From contig NC_035161.2 in the NCBI RefSeq assembly GCF_001659605.2, positions 3,924,265 through 3,988,264 on the forward strand: a stretch of DNA of 64,000 bases, given 5' to 3'. The position numbers and the translations under genes are program-made. Every line of letters starts with the position of its first letter. The stretch's first letter is position 1. This stretch comes from Manihot esculenta. Lineage: Eukaryota > Streptophyta > Magnoliopsida > Malpighiales > Euphorbiaceae. Shown in pieces: positions 33,288-43,787 of this stretch. Under the pieces are notes generated by a model that did no database searches, had not been told where the DNA came from, and saw only the letters and a list, made by a program, of their open reading frames with translations.

Positions 33288-33614
33288 TCAGCTTGGAGAA
33301 GATCTTCTACATTGCAATTCATGAGCTTTAAGCTTTGGCAAACTATGAGAATCAATATCAGAAAATGAAGAATATGAAGCATACACTTTCTTCTTTGATC
33401 CACAGCAAATCCTGTAGTTTCTACAGGCAAATTTTGCAGCTTTCCAGCAGATCTTGCATGGCAGCTTGATGCAGCAGCAAGCAATGCAAAGAGGACAACA
33501 AACACAGAATAAACAAGCACTGCAAGTAAATTCCACAACTTTATAGTAGGAATCTGAATCTTGATCCTTTGACAAAGAGGAAGAAGAGGAACTTGAACAA
33601 CGCCTTGTCTCCAT
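33288..33614 (-). CDS. Small cysteine-rich protein, unknown function
   Basis: Intronless, 108 aa, MET plus a Ser run (residues 7-13). The middle (about 30-73) is remarkable for many Cys in short clusters: TCSACLFCVCCPLCIACCCI, then LPCKICWKAAKFACRNYRICCG, followed by a Ser-rich polar tail ending RRSSPS. The central part is hydrophobic enough to be membrane-associated, possibly through Cys acylation (inference). The pattern is not the eight-Cys LTP, defensin or snakin arrangement, and there is no signal peptide, so it is not a secreted antimicrobial peptide of those classes. I recognise it only as a type of plant hypothetical protein. An overlapping frame (33242-33622) is discarded because its composition looks random. 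Confidence 0.65.
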   Translation of the reverse strand: METRRCSSSSSSSLSKDQDSDSYYKVVEFTCSACLFCVCCPLCIACCCIKLPCKICWKAAKFACRNYRICCGSKKKVYASYSSFSDIDSHSLPKLKAHELQCRRSSPS

Positions 33615-33969
33615 TCTGTCATGTCCTTTTGCTGAAGAAATTTATATTTGCTTCGTCTCCAAGGATTAATGGTGGGATAACTTCAAAAGGGGATTTGTTG
33701 GGTGGTGTCTTTTTCAAGCAAGATGAAGGATGCAGGATGTTGTAGTTATAGCCATGATCATTGCATAGCCATCTTCCCAAGAAAGTTTTAGTGCCCGTCT
33801 GAAATTGAGTTTGAAAGTCATAAAAGTACTTTTTTCTTTTAAATATTATTTTAAATACGGTTAAAAAAATAGTTTGAAAATAATTATTTTGTTATTTTAA
33901 TATTTTTATAATTAAATTATGTTAAAGATAAATTTAAATTATTTTTTAAATATTTTTAAATAATATTTT
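33615..33969 (-). other. Upstream region of Cys-rich gene
   Basis: Leader and promoter area for the minus-strand gene at 33288-33614. The most GC-balanced part is 33640-33800. No clear TATA box was chosen. Confidence 0.4.
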
Positions 33970-34275
33970 ATTCTTTGAGTATTCGATCAATTCAAATCAA
34001 AATTAAATCAAATTAAATAAATTAAAAATTTAATCAAATTAAATCACCCGATTTAATGGATTTATTTAAATTTTTAATAAATTTTTTATTTTTTATACTT
34101 TATTTTTAATATTTTAAAATTTAATTAAAATATTTTAATTTTAATAATATTTAATCTATATATTATTAAAAATAATATATTATTATAACTATTAATTTAA
34201 TTTAATTTTTTTATTAAAATCAAATTGAATTAAAATAACTAAAATTTTTTAAATTAAAAATTAAATTAAAATTTA
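33970..34275 (+). repeat. AT-rich dispersed repeat, copy C
   Basis: Same order of motifs as copy A: TTCAAATCAAAATTAAATC..., ATTTTTAATAAATTTTTTATT, TTTAATATTTTAAAATTTAATT, central AATAATATATTATT, then TCAAATTGAATTAAAATAACT. C's have mostly turned to T, so this copy is older than copy A. Confidence 0.65.
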
Positions 34276-35799
34276 TCGCCGCTACTTTATCATATGCTTT
34301 CTTCTCTACTTTCTTTTCTTATCAACTTGGAACCTAAAGTAGGAATATGCCTTGGTCCACATGCTCAGAATCTTTATACGCAGTGGTGAGGTCAAGTATT
34401 TTATTGAAGGTGGACAAAACAAAAAAATAAATTCTATTAAAATTATTTTTTATCTTCTTTTTATTTTTTTAGCTATATTTTATTTATTTTTTTATTTTTT
34501 TAAAAAAGTATTATTATTTTCTTTACCGAGTGTTAACTTTTAATTATAAAAAATGTAATTTAAGGTGAGCATCCTTAATTACTAAAAGAGATAAAATTGT
34601 AATTATATAAATGAGTATTTATATTAATTTCAAAATTTAAGGCAGTCAATTATCTACCACATGTTTGTCTTACTTTCGCCTCTATTTACAAGAGCAGAAG
34701 GTGAGGGTGGAAAAAACCTTAATGAAATTTCACAAAGGAATGAAATTTTCCTTTCTTGATGGTGGTTATCGGCATAGATCTTAATTAAGGTTTGTAGGAA
34801 ATTTCAGATCTAATTGTCAAACAGGACACAAAATTCATAGAAGTTTTATGAAGATTTGCAGGAGAAGATTCCTGATCCAATTACGTCCATAAACTGAAGA
34901 GGAAATGAAGTGGACACCAGAAGAGATGTAGTTTCAATTTCCAAATAGCAAATTAAAATTGGCATTCAATGAGATGAAAAGAAAAGGTTTATGAAAAAAC
35001 AAATAAATAAATAAAAATAGTAAAATTACTGTTATAGCCTTGACTGTATATATATATATACATATATATATTACGCGTATTTGAATATATATCTAGTGAA
35101 GAAATAAATAAAATCTTAGCTAAGTCATCGGAATAGAATATGCATTTTTTAATATCATAAAAAATATGATAAATTAAGGGCGAATATTAATCCGATTGAA
35201 TCAAAAAATCGAATCCTGATTTAATTTAATTTTTTAATTTATTTTTTAATAAATCAATTCAATTACAATTATATTTTTAAAAAAATTCAGTTATTAAATT
35301 CAGTTTGATTAACTCAATGATAAAACCGAAGAAACTGAACAGACCGATTTAGGGGTATTAAAGTGCTGTCGTTTAGATATGTATATATATAGAAAACCCT
35401 GAACTATTTTCCTGCTAAGTTCCCTAAATTCTATATGATTTCTCTCCTACGGCCAGAGTCTCCTCATCTTCACGTTCTCAACTGGAATCCAGCTAAACTA
35501 GGGAATAGAAAAAGAGTCCCTCTTCGAAAAATTTTTTTTCTACAAATACATACAATAAATATATTAAAATTATAATTAAATCTACATAAATTCTATCCTT
35601 TAAATTCAACGGAATCCACTAGAAATTTAATAATTACTCCCACTGGATCCAATAGAAATTCAGGAAGGAAAAACCCTTACCCACCAGCAACACTTGAATT
35701 ATGATCAGATTTTACTCTCTCATCTTGCAATACCTGTTCATCAGTTTGATCTGATAATCTCCACAATCATGAGTCTCTTATACCTCTTTCGTAAATCCA
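34276..35799. other. Intergenic, AT-rich, no gene seen
   Basis: A (TA)n run is at 35049-35070. Positions 35175-35350 are rich in TTCAATT/GATT and may be a very old member of the AT-rich repeat family. Positions 35380-35799 are balanced and may be an old leader or upstream part of the broken NLR, but no CC or NB-ARC coding sequence is recognisable there. Confidence 0.4.
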
Positions 35800-37386
35800 A
35801 TGGTAGGGATTCAAGAGTTTTATGGTGAGATGCCCAGAGGAATAACTCCTCAAGCTCAAAGGATTCCAAGCTGCAGAATTCAACGAGACAGACACAAAGG
35901 TGAGACTTGTTCTTTAGCAGCTTTCAAATCTACTTATGAAAAGCTTCCTTATCATCTCAAATCCTGCTTAGATTACTGTTATATTGTTTCCAATAATTAT
36001 TGCAATGGATAAAGTAGTTCGGCTTTTGTTGGCTCAAGATTTACCAGAAAAACCAGGGGAAATTATGCAGGATACAGCAGAAAACATTATTCAGGAATTA
36101 ATTAGCTTAAGCATGCTTCAAGAACATTATATTAAAGGATACAGTGAAATACAAGGATCCAGATTCTATGAAAAATCATACCTTGTCAAAGTTGACGAGC
36201 AAGATTTCATATCTAAAGCTGCCAATTCGCCAGTCCATTCATTTATCAAAAACAATGGACACAGCACGCCATCTAACATCAAAAGCCTTCTACTTCGATC
36301 CTTGTTTGCCTCATCAAGGAATTCTGATGATCATTTTGGTGCGTTTTCACAGGTGTGTTTGCAAACTATATGTGGGTTGCAGTTCATCTTGGTATGTGAT
36401 TTGCATGGTGCAGTGGAAAACTTACCTGATGAAGTGGGAGACTTGGTTCACCTCAAGTATTTACGCTTGAGCAGCTTATTCATCAGGAAGCTTCCACGTA
36501 TAGTAGCTAATCTTCAAAAACTACAAACTTTGGACGTAAATTGTTCAATCCTGTTCCAGCTGCCTGTAGAAATTATGAATATTAAACAGCTTCGGCACCT
36601 TTTGTTGAGAGATATCCGCGGATATAGTTTTGGGATTAGAGTTCCAAGAGGGACTGGAAAATGCAAATCTTCACACTTGCACAGGCATCTGTTCTGGTGC
36701 TGGCATTGCTAGTGAACTGAGTAGCTTAACCCAGCTGCGACAACTTGATGTTCATGATGTTTCCGAGGATCATGCCGATGAGCTATTTGCATCCATCATA
36801 AAACTGGAAAACCTTGTTTCCCTATCATTAAATGCAGAACAAGCCAGCAGTGGCACACTTCTCCCCGAATTGGACTCATTTTCCCCTCCACCGCCGCATC
36901 TTCAAGAGCTTTTTATCCGTGGTGGCCTAGTTGAAATCCCCAGTTGGCTTCTCTCCATTGCAAACCTAAACACTCTAGAACTATGCCATTCTAATCTCCA
37001 GGAGAACCCATCTTCAGTTCTTCAATTTCTTCCCAAACTAAAACATCTTGTTCTATGGTATGCCTACAGCGCAAAGCTCATTGGTGCAGACTTTTGCGAG
37101 GCAGGTGGATTTCCAGAATTGGGAACTTTGACAATTGCTTCAAGTGAACTAGTGGAGTGGACTGAGATTGGTATTGGTGAATGGGGCTTTTCCATGTTTG
37201 AGGCGTCTTCAATTTTGGAATTGCCGTAAGTTGAGGTTTCTACCTGAAGGTTTACAGTACATATCTACGATTCAAGGCTTGTTTTTTACTCATTTGCATG
37301 GTGACCTTGAAAGGCGATTAAATGGTCAAGAAAATTACAAGAACAAGCATATTTCAAAATTTTCTCGGCGCAAGCCAATTTCCTGA
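35800..37386 (+). pseudogene. Truncated CC-NBS-LRR (RPM1-like) resistance pseudogene
   Basis: Only the end of NB-ARC and the LRR region of an intracellular immune receptor remain. Frame 1 (to 36012) has YEKLPYHLKSCLDYCYI (the ARC2 'LPxHLKxCFLYC' region). The frame shifts near 35990 to MDKVVRLLLAQ...EKPGEIMQDTAENIIQELIS (winged-helix end) and runs to about 36665. It shifts again to frame 3 near 36670 (GIASELSSLTQLRQLDV and LRRs, to 37229), then returns to frame 1 near 37190 (CLRRLQFWNCRKLRFLPEGL) to stop at 37384-37386. LRR consensus LxxLxxLxL is clear throughout. The coiled coil, P-loop, kinase-2 and GLPL motifs are missing. Three frame shifts plus 5' loss mean no functional receptor. Confidence 0.85.
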
Positions 37387-37463
37387 CAAATTGCGCTGGA
37401 AGAAGCAAGACTTATGATTTACTTGTTTGTTACTTTGATTCTCTAATGCTCCATCAATACAAA

Positions 37464-37486
37464 ATATATATATATATATATATATT
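37464..37486. repeat. (AT)11 microsatellite
   Basis: AT dinucleotide run in the short spacer between the NLR pseudogene and the 3' end of the gene at 37504. Confidence 0.85.
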
Positions 37487-37503
37487 CAAATGCAAATTTC
37501 GCA

Positions 37504-38013
37504 TCATCGCAATTCATCGGATTCAGAATCGAAATCCTCACTTGGAGATTTCCGCCTAACTTCTTCCATTAATTTGTCATCCTCATCATCTCCAATCCCT
37601 GACAATTTCCTCTTCAATATGGCTTCAAATATTGCTGGAATTGCCTCTTCATCCCCCTTGTAATACTTCTCTATCTGCCTCTTTAGCTCTGCAACACATC
37701 ACATCTAACAAGTCAATAATTTACACAAATTTTAATAAGCCAAACAGAAACCAACTACAATTCTATTTGCTTAACCTTGGTTGCTCACGCCATCAACATC
37801 CTCAACGCCGCCATGACGCTTCTGCGTCGGATCAAAATTCTCTTCACGGGGTGAGTCGGACTCAGACGAGTAGAATCTGAGTGAACAACGAGTCCAGGAA
37901 ACAAATAGAGATGACGATGGCATCAATGGGATAGGTCTTACATCGGAATTTAAATGTAGAATAAGATGATTGCGAATACGGCGTGAGAGATTTCTGAGAA
38001 CAGCTATGTTCAT
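37504..38013 (-). CDS. Small, probably mitochondrial protein, function unknown
   Basis: Two exons, 37776-38013 and 37504-37688, joined in frame (NQ|ELKRQIEKYYKGDEE), 140 aa, stop TGA. The N-terminus MNIAVLRNLSRRIRNHLILH is Arg-rich, amphipathic and free of acidic residues, a likely mitochondrial presequence, with RFYSSESD as a plausible cleavage region. The rest is acidic and helical: KYYKGDEEAIPAIFEAILKR, then KLSGIGDDEDDKLMEEVRR, ending SEDFDSESDELR. The 'GDEEAIPAIFEAILKRKL' segment looks like a short conserved domain of a plant protein family with no assigned role (memory, unverified). Splice sites: donor CAAG|GTTAAG, acceptor TTGCAG. The gene is convergent with and 117 bp from the NLR pseudogene. 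Confidence 0.78.
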
Positions 38014-40164
38014 CGCTTGCTGGCCTTTTCCTTTACCTCAGAGCTGAGGATTGAAGTTCGAGGGTTAGGGTTTATTACAATGTTAAGTTTTAGAGAAGAC
38101 TCTGATCTGGTGGTGCCGCGGCGGTGGATAAGGAACAAACCCTAAGCCCAACTCTTTGTTAAAAATATTTGGCCTTTTTCTCTAGACCTGTCTCAGGCAT
38201 TAGAAAACAAGCAACCTGGAGGTGAAGGGATAGAGAGCCCAAAACTGGATTTGGTTGGATGGATAAAGTATCCCACGAAAATTATCTCACCTAATTTGAA
38301 TCCGACTCATATTATGAATACAAACCAATTATTACTATTTGAATATAAAAGTATTCTTTTATTAATAATTTTCATGTTACAATTAATATTTCTTAAAAAA
38401 TTAAATTCTAATTTTTAAATGAAAATACAAAAAATTAAAAATACTATTATAAAATAAATATGTTATATTAAATTAATTATTTAGATAAATAAATAAACCA
38501 CACCACTGAAGAAAGAATTAAAACATACTTTTTTTCCTCTATTCGAAGGCAAGGAAGAGATCATTCAGTAGAAGAAATTAAAACAAACCACACAACTGAA
38601 AAAAGAATTAGATCGACAAAAAACCCCTACTTCCTCCCATTTCTTCTCTCTTTTGCAATTGCTTGGCACCCTTTCTCTTCTTTTTCTCTTTTCTCCTTCC
38701 TATTCTTTTCACATCACAAAAAATATATTATATACTCTGTGAATGATTCTATCAAAGTTCTTTTGACAGATGCTTTGACTTGATTATAATTGAACATTTA
38801 AAATTTATTGTGAAGGTTTATGTAAAAATATATATTCTAAAAATAACAGTCTCATAAAAATTAATAATTTGTAATGAAATTTTTTAATTCAACAATATTA
38901 TTGTTATTTCTATACTAAGGCAAGGAATAAAACGTACTTTTTTTTCTCTCTCTCTATTGGCTGGTAGAGAAAGTTTCTTTTTCTTTGAAATTTAGTTCCT
39001 CCTCTTTTAGATTCGCCGGTGCTTGTGCCTTTCAGAGGCTTCTCTTGTCCCTTTGGATAGGGAACCTCCCCTCCCCTTTTCGATTGTGGATTGTCCTTGT
39101 AGTCATTTCGAACCAGATGAGGAATCCTCTTTGCTCTTCCATAGCACTTTCCCTATTTAATTTGATCTAGTCTTGTTTTAGTTCTTCTAATTTTGAAGCT
39201 CTAGCATTCTAAAGGTTCCTTTGTGGGTTTTGGATGGAGCTCCAATTGGTAGTTGCAGGCTTTACTTCATTGTGTTATTCTGGAGTACCCATCTCTTTAT
39301 ATTGCTCTCTCTCCTTTGGCCATCAGCATTTTCAGATCAAAAACCGCACTCTGTAAAATTAGTATAACTTAAGGAAGCTCTTGCCGTATAATGAGTCGCC
39401 TTGTTAGATTGCCTTGTAACTCAAGAAATATTAAAACCCATTCTTTCTAGCAGCATCTCGGTATAATCCTTAATGATGGTTCCAAATTCAGAATAATAAA
39501 CGCAAAATGTGATGTCGTTTTCATGTTCCTACATTTTGGTAGGAGAGTTAGGATTTGAGTTTAACTAAGCTTAAAGAAAACTTTGATGTTCTTTTAGCAT
39601 CTAAATTTAGCATGTGCTTTACCTCCTCCTCCTAAAATTGATGATACCCATCACTTTTCTTTTACATATCACCAACTCCAAGTTTTACCAATATTATTTA
39701 AAAAAATTTTAATTAAAAATATATAAGAATAATTTTTTTTAAAAAAAATAAAGTTATTATTAACCATTAATATATATAAAAGATAAATTTATTACTACAC
39801 TAATAGTTCAATGATTAATTTAATCTTATAATGAAAGAGTTTTGATTTTAAAATAAAATATTTTAATTTTTTAAAATCTAATATGGTCCAGAAAAATATA
39901 AATAATGGATGAAAATGAATGTAGACAAGATTTTGTTTGTTGTTGAAGAAAGAAGTAGGGACTAGCAAACCCATATTATTAAGAGAGAAGATTTTATTTT
40001 AGCTTATGAGCTCACCAAACTCTTTTCATTTAACTTTTCTACATCAATCACCTTCATGCTTATCCTAATTTTTTTTAAAAAAATAAAAACTAAAGCCTTC
40101 AATTGTGGAACTTATCTAATAAAATATTTTTTTTCAAATGATAATGACAAGCATCTATAAAATA
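38014..40164. other. Intergenic, no gene supported
   Basis: 38014-38200 is the promoter side of the small mitochondrial gene. 38940-39500 is a balanced, pyrimidine-rich island (TCGCCGGTGCTTGTGCC... TTTGGATGGAGCTCC) without a long frame; it may be a decayed transposon or transcript. The remainder is AT-rich. Confidence 0.4.
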
Positions 40165-40490
40165 ATTTTTTTAGTTCGATTTGATTTTAATTAAAAAAAT
40201 TAAAAAAATTTAAAATAAACCGATTAGTGATAATAATATATTATTTTTAATAATACAGAGAGATTAAATTATATTAAAATTAAAATATTTCAATTAAATT
40301 TTAAAATATTAAAAATAAAGTATAAAAAATAAAAAATTTATTAAAAATTTAAATTGATCAAATCGAATCAAATCAAATCGAATCAATTCAATTTGAATTT
40401 TAATCAAAATTGATTCGGTTTAATTTTTATAAATACTAAAATTTTAATTTTTAATTTATTTAATTCGGTTCGATTTTAAATTAAATCGAG
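40165..40490 (-). repeat. AT-rich dispersed repeat, copy E (reverse)
   Basis: Reverse complement of the family: CGATTTGATTTTAATTAAA..., AATAATATATTATT, AAATTTTAAAATATTAAAAA, then AATCGAATCAAATCAAATCG and TTCGGTTCGATTTTAAATT. It retains more CG-containing motifs (AATCGAAT) than copy C, so it is younger. Confidence 0.68.
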
Positions 40491-42039
40491 TGAATACTGC
40501 AGTCATCTATTTGTTAGTTTGTATGTTTAATTGCTCTATTATATTGGTGGTTTGGTTTGTTTAATTTTCCTTTAATTTTTTTAAAATATTAAAATGCTTT
40601 TAAATATATATAAAATTTTAATCATCGATTATATTATAATTAATATTTATATCTTTTTATTTTTTTAAAAAATTAATTAAGAAATTTTTTTATAGGATAA
40701 ACATTTAATAATAATTTTCCATTGAAAGAATCTCATACTATATAATAGATTTTAATAACTTTAAGCTTTTGATAATGCAAATCATATTGATTAAATATTC
40801 AATTAATTAGATTCTTTAAAGCTTTAGCAATTAATATATTAATTAAATTATAATAAAACAAAAAGAAAAGGGAATCGATGAAAGGTGGGAAAGGAATGGG
40901 GAAGACTTGAGATTAAAGAAAGAGAAGCCAAAAGCAACCAATCAGCTTTGTTTAGCATTTTAAAAAAAAAAAAAAAGTGGAAATCAGCATCTCTTCTTTA
41001 TTTAATATATTTTATTAAAAAATATGAATAGTTTTCATGTCATTATTAATCATATTTTATAAAGTTTATATCATAACAAATTTTATATTTATGATAGCAA
41101 ATATTTTCATTGTTATAAAAATAAATTTAATATATTTATGAAATAAATGAAAATAATTTAAAAATTATTACATCTATTATTATTTTTACTTTTTTTATAA
41201 AATATAAAAATTTTAGTTAAAATGTTACCGCGATTGACGCACTCCATGGCTTTTGTTCATGTTAAATGGAAAGGCTAATAGCTCTGAGGACAATATTCCT
41301 AATTGACGGCCACAGTGTTGATAAATTTGCTTTCAAAAAAAAAAATCATTAAAAAGTGGTATTTTTAGATCTAAGTTTTCTTAAATTTAATAATTTTAAT
41401 ATGGTATTTGATAATTTGATATTCAGAACGATAAGATTTTATAAGGGTTTTATAAACTTAGGAGAACTTAGTCCTAGAGGAGGGTATTTTCCCTCTTTTA
41501 AGACTAAACTGGGTTGGACTGGTCCAATCAAATGACTTAAATAGAGATACAGTCTGAAGAATGAACGGGTTGGACTCGACTTATTCGAGAGTTTAGGAGC
41601 CTCCGAATTGTGGGTTGCTACTGTCGGTTTGACCTCATGATGGGATGGAGAAGTCCGGCGATTATCGGCATTAGTTCAATAATATTATTATTTTAATAAT
41701 AAATATATTTTTTTGTGAGAATAGAGTAAGAGTATCTTGAAGTTTGAACAGCCATATGATAACAGCTAAACATGGAGGCCGACTGCGAAAAGGATGCTTT
41801 AAGGCGAAGACAAAGTGTGGAGTTAAATAGAGACCAGCAGTAGCTCACATGATTACGAGTAATGGAGTTAAAGAGACTCGATTTCTAACCCTAATTTCGT
41901 CATCTGAATTATACCGGCAATAGTATAATTAACATATGATATAGAGTTTAAATTTATCGAACATTAACATGAACTGTATTTAATTTAAATTAAAAAAAAT
42001 TAAAAAAAATTTAATAATTTATTTATTTTGCTTTGATTT
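40491..42039. other. Intergenic; LTR-like fragment at about 41400-41950
   Basis: Mostly AT-rich. 41440-41690 is GC-richer (GTTGGACTGGTCCAATCAAA, TTTGACCTCATGATGGGATG, GAAGTCCGGCGATTATCGGC) and recalls 53810-53945 (TTGGCCTCATATGAGGGAGA, AAGCCCAACGGTCATCAG), so both may be pieces of one retroelement family. 41740-41950 is unassigned balanced DNA. No gene was seen. Confidence 0.4.
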
Positions 42040-42400
42040 TTAATTTTAAAAATTTTAATTATTTCAGTTAAATTTGATTTTAATAGAAAAATAAAAAAAT
42101 TAAATACCGATTAATAATAATAATAATATATTATTTTTAATAATATAAAAAGAATATATTTTAATATATTTTAATTAAATTTTAAAATATTAAAAATAAA
42201 ATATAAAAAATAATAAATTTATTAAAAATTCAAATTCATCAAACTGAATCAAATTGGATCGAATTAAATTGATTCAGTTTGATTTAATTTCTAATCAAAA
42301 TCAATTCGATTCGATTTTTATAAATATTAAAATTTTAATTTTTTTATTTTATTCGATTTAATTCAATTTTGAATCAAACCGATTAAATATTCAGTACTAA
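42040..42400 (-). repeat. AT-rich dispersed repeat, copy F (reverse)
   Basis: Same layout as copy E 1.9 kb upstream and the same orientation. Contains AATAATATATTATT, AAATTTTAAAATATTAAAAA and paired TTCGATT-rich ends (AATCAATTCGATTCGATTTT). Confidence 0.68.
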
Positions 42401-43787
42401 TTATATATAATATTTTCAAAAAATTAAAATTTTGATTATGATTATTTTTAATATTTATTTTTAAATTTTGTACAGTTAAATAGATTTTTTTATCAATATT
42501 ATTATATATATAATAGTTAAATTTTATTTAAAAAATTTATTATTATTAAATTTACAGCAATATCAATTAAAATATTCTTAAAGTATATTTATTTTTATCT
42601 TTATTTTGAAAAATAAATAGTTTAATTTTTATATTTTTTATTTATTTTATTAAACTGAAAAAATTAGGTTTTTCTTTAAATATGGATGGAATACATTTTA
42701 TTTTGGTCAAAATATATAAGATAAATCGTTAATTTCTAATTTCTACATGACATAATTTAAAGTCTAAAAATTAATTTATTATATAAAATATAATCAATTT
42801 CATAAAATATATTTTAAAATGCAACCCAAATACAATTCTCTTTCTTTGTTCTGACCTTGTGACTTCCTGGTGGGACCCTTTCCATTCTCGTCCATCCACA
42901 TTTCGACTCTCTCTCTTTTTTTTTTTAATTAAATTTTATTTTTTTTTATAATGTAAATTTTTGACGTCATTTCATTTTTTATGGCTGATATTATTTCATT
43001 ACTATTAAAAAAAATATTTTAAAAAATAATTTTCTCCTCTTTGTTTAACATATTAAAAATTATAGTATGAAAATAAGTAAATTAACTAAAAGAGATTTAT
43101 ATTTATAAAAATATTAAAATTTAAAAAATTATTAATTAATTCCTATCATTTATAAAAATTTATTAATTAGTAAATATTTTAAAATTTTAAAAATATTTTA
43201 ATGTATTTTTCTAAAATTAATAGATTAATTAATATTTTTTTTTCATATTTTAGGATCAAATTTTAGTTTTTTTTCATAATTAAAACTTCAAAATTCACTT
43301 GATAATTTTCTTAAATAATAAATGAAATTCAGCAGAACAGAGAGAAGCCTGCTTTTTTCATGGATAAGTTAGCATCATCAATTATAGCAAATAAAGAAAG
43401 CAAAAGCTCTTTAATGGATTCCAGAGTCTTGAGTCTTGTGCTCTTTCTTTGTTAAGCAATTGACCATCTTTCTTTTCTTTTATTTTCTTTTCTCTCCTTT
43501 CCTTTCTTTTCCTTTCCAACAAACAACAAAGACAAACACTAGCCCACCTAACTACACCCTCTTTCAAATTAATCTCAAAGGTCCCTTCTTTACTATTTCC
43601 ATTTTCATTTTAATTTAAAAAATCTCAATAAAGAGACAAACTCATCAATGCTAATCAAAATCTCTTCTTTTTCATCGCATAATAACTAAAAAACAAATCT
43701 CTTCCTCATTCCCTATCTCTTTTACTCTCTCTGAAGCTTAATTACTTGTGATTTTCCTTTTCTTTCTGTTTGTTTCTCTGTAAAATC
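42401..43787. other. AT-rich intergenic DNA and RING-gene promoter
   Basis: 42401-43320 is low-complexity AT DNA, with a MITE-like 'ATTAATTAGT' stretch at 43080-43310. 43320-43787 is pyrimidine-rich (TTTCTTTTCTTTTATTTTCT) and is the likely 5' UTR/promoter of the RING gene. Confidence 0.45.
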
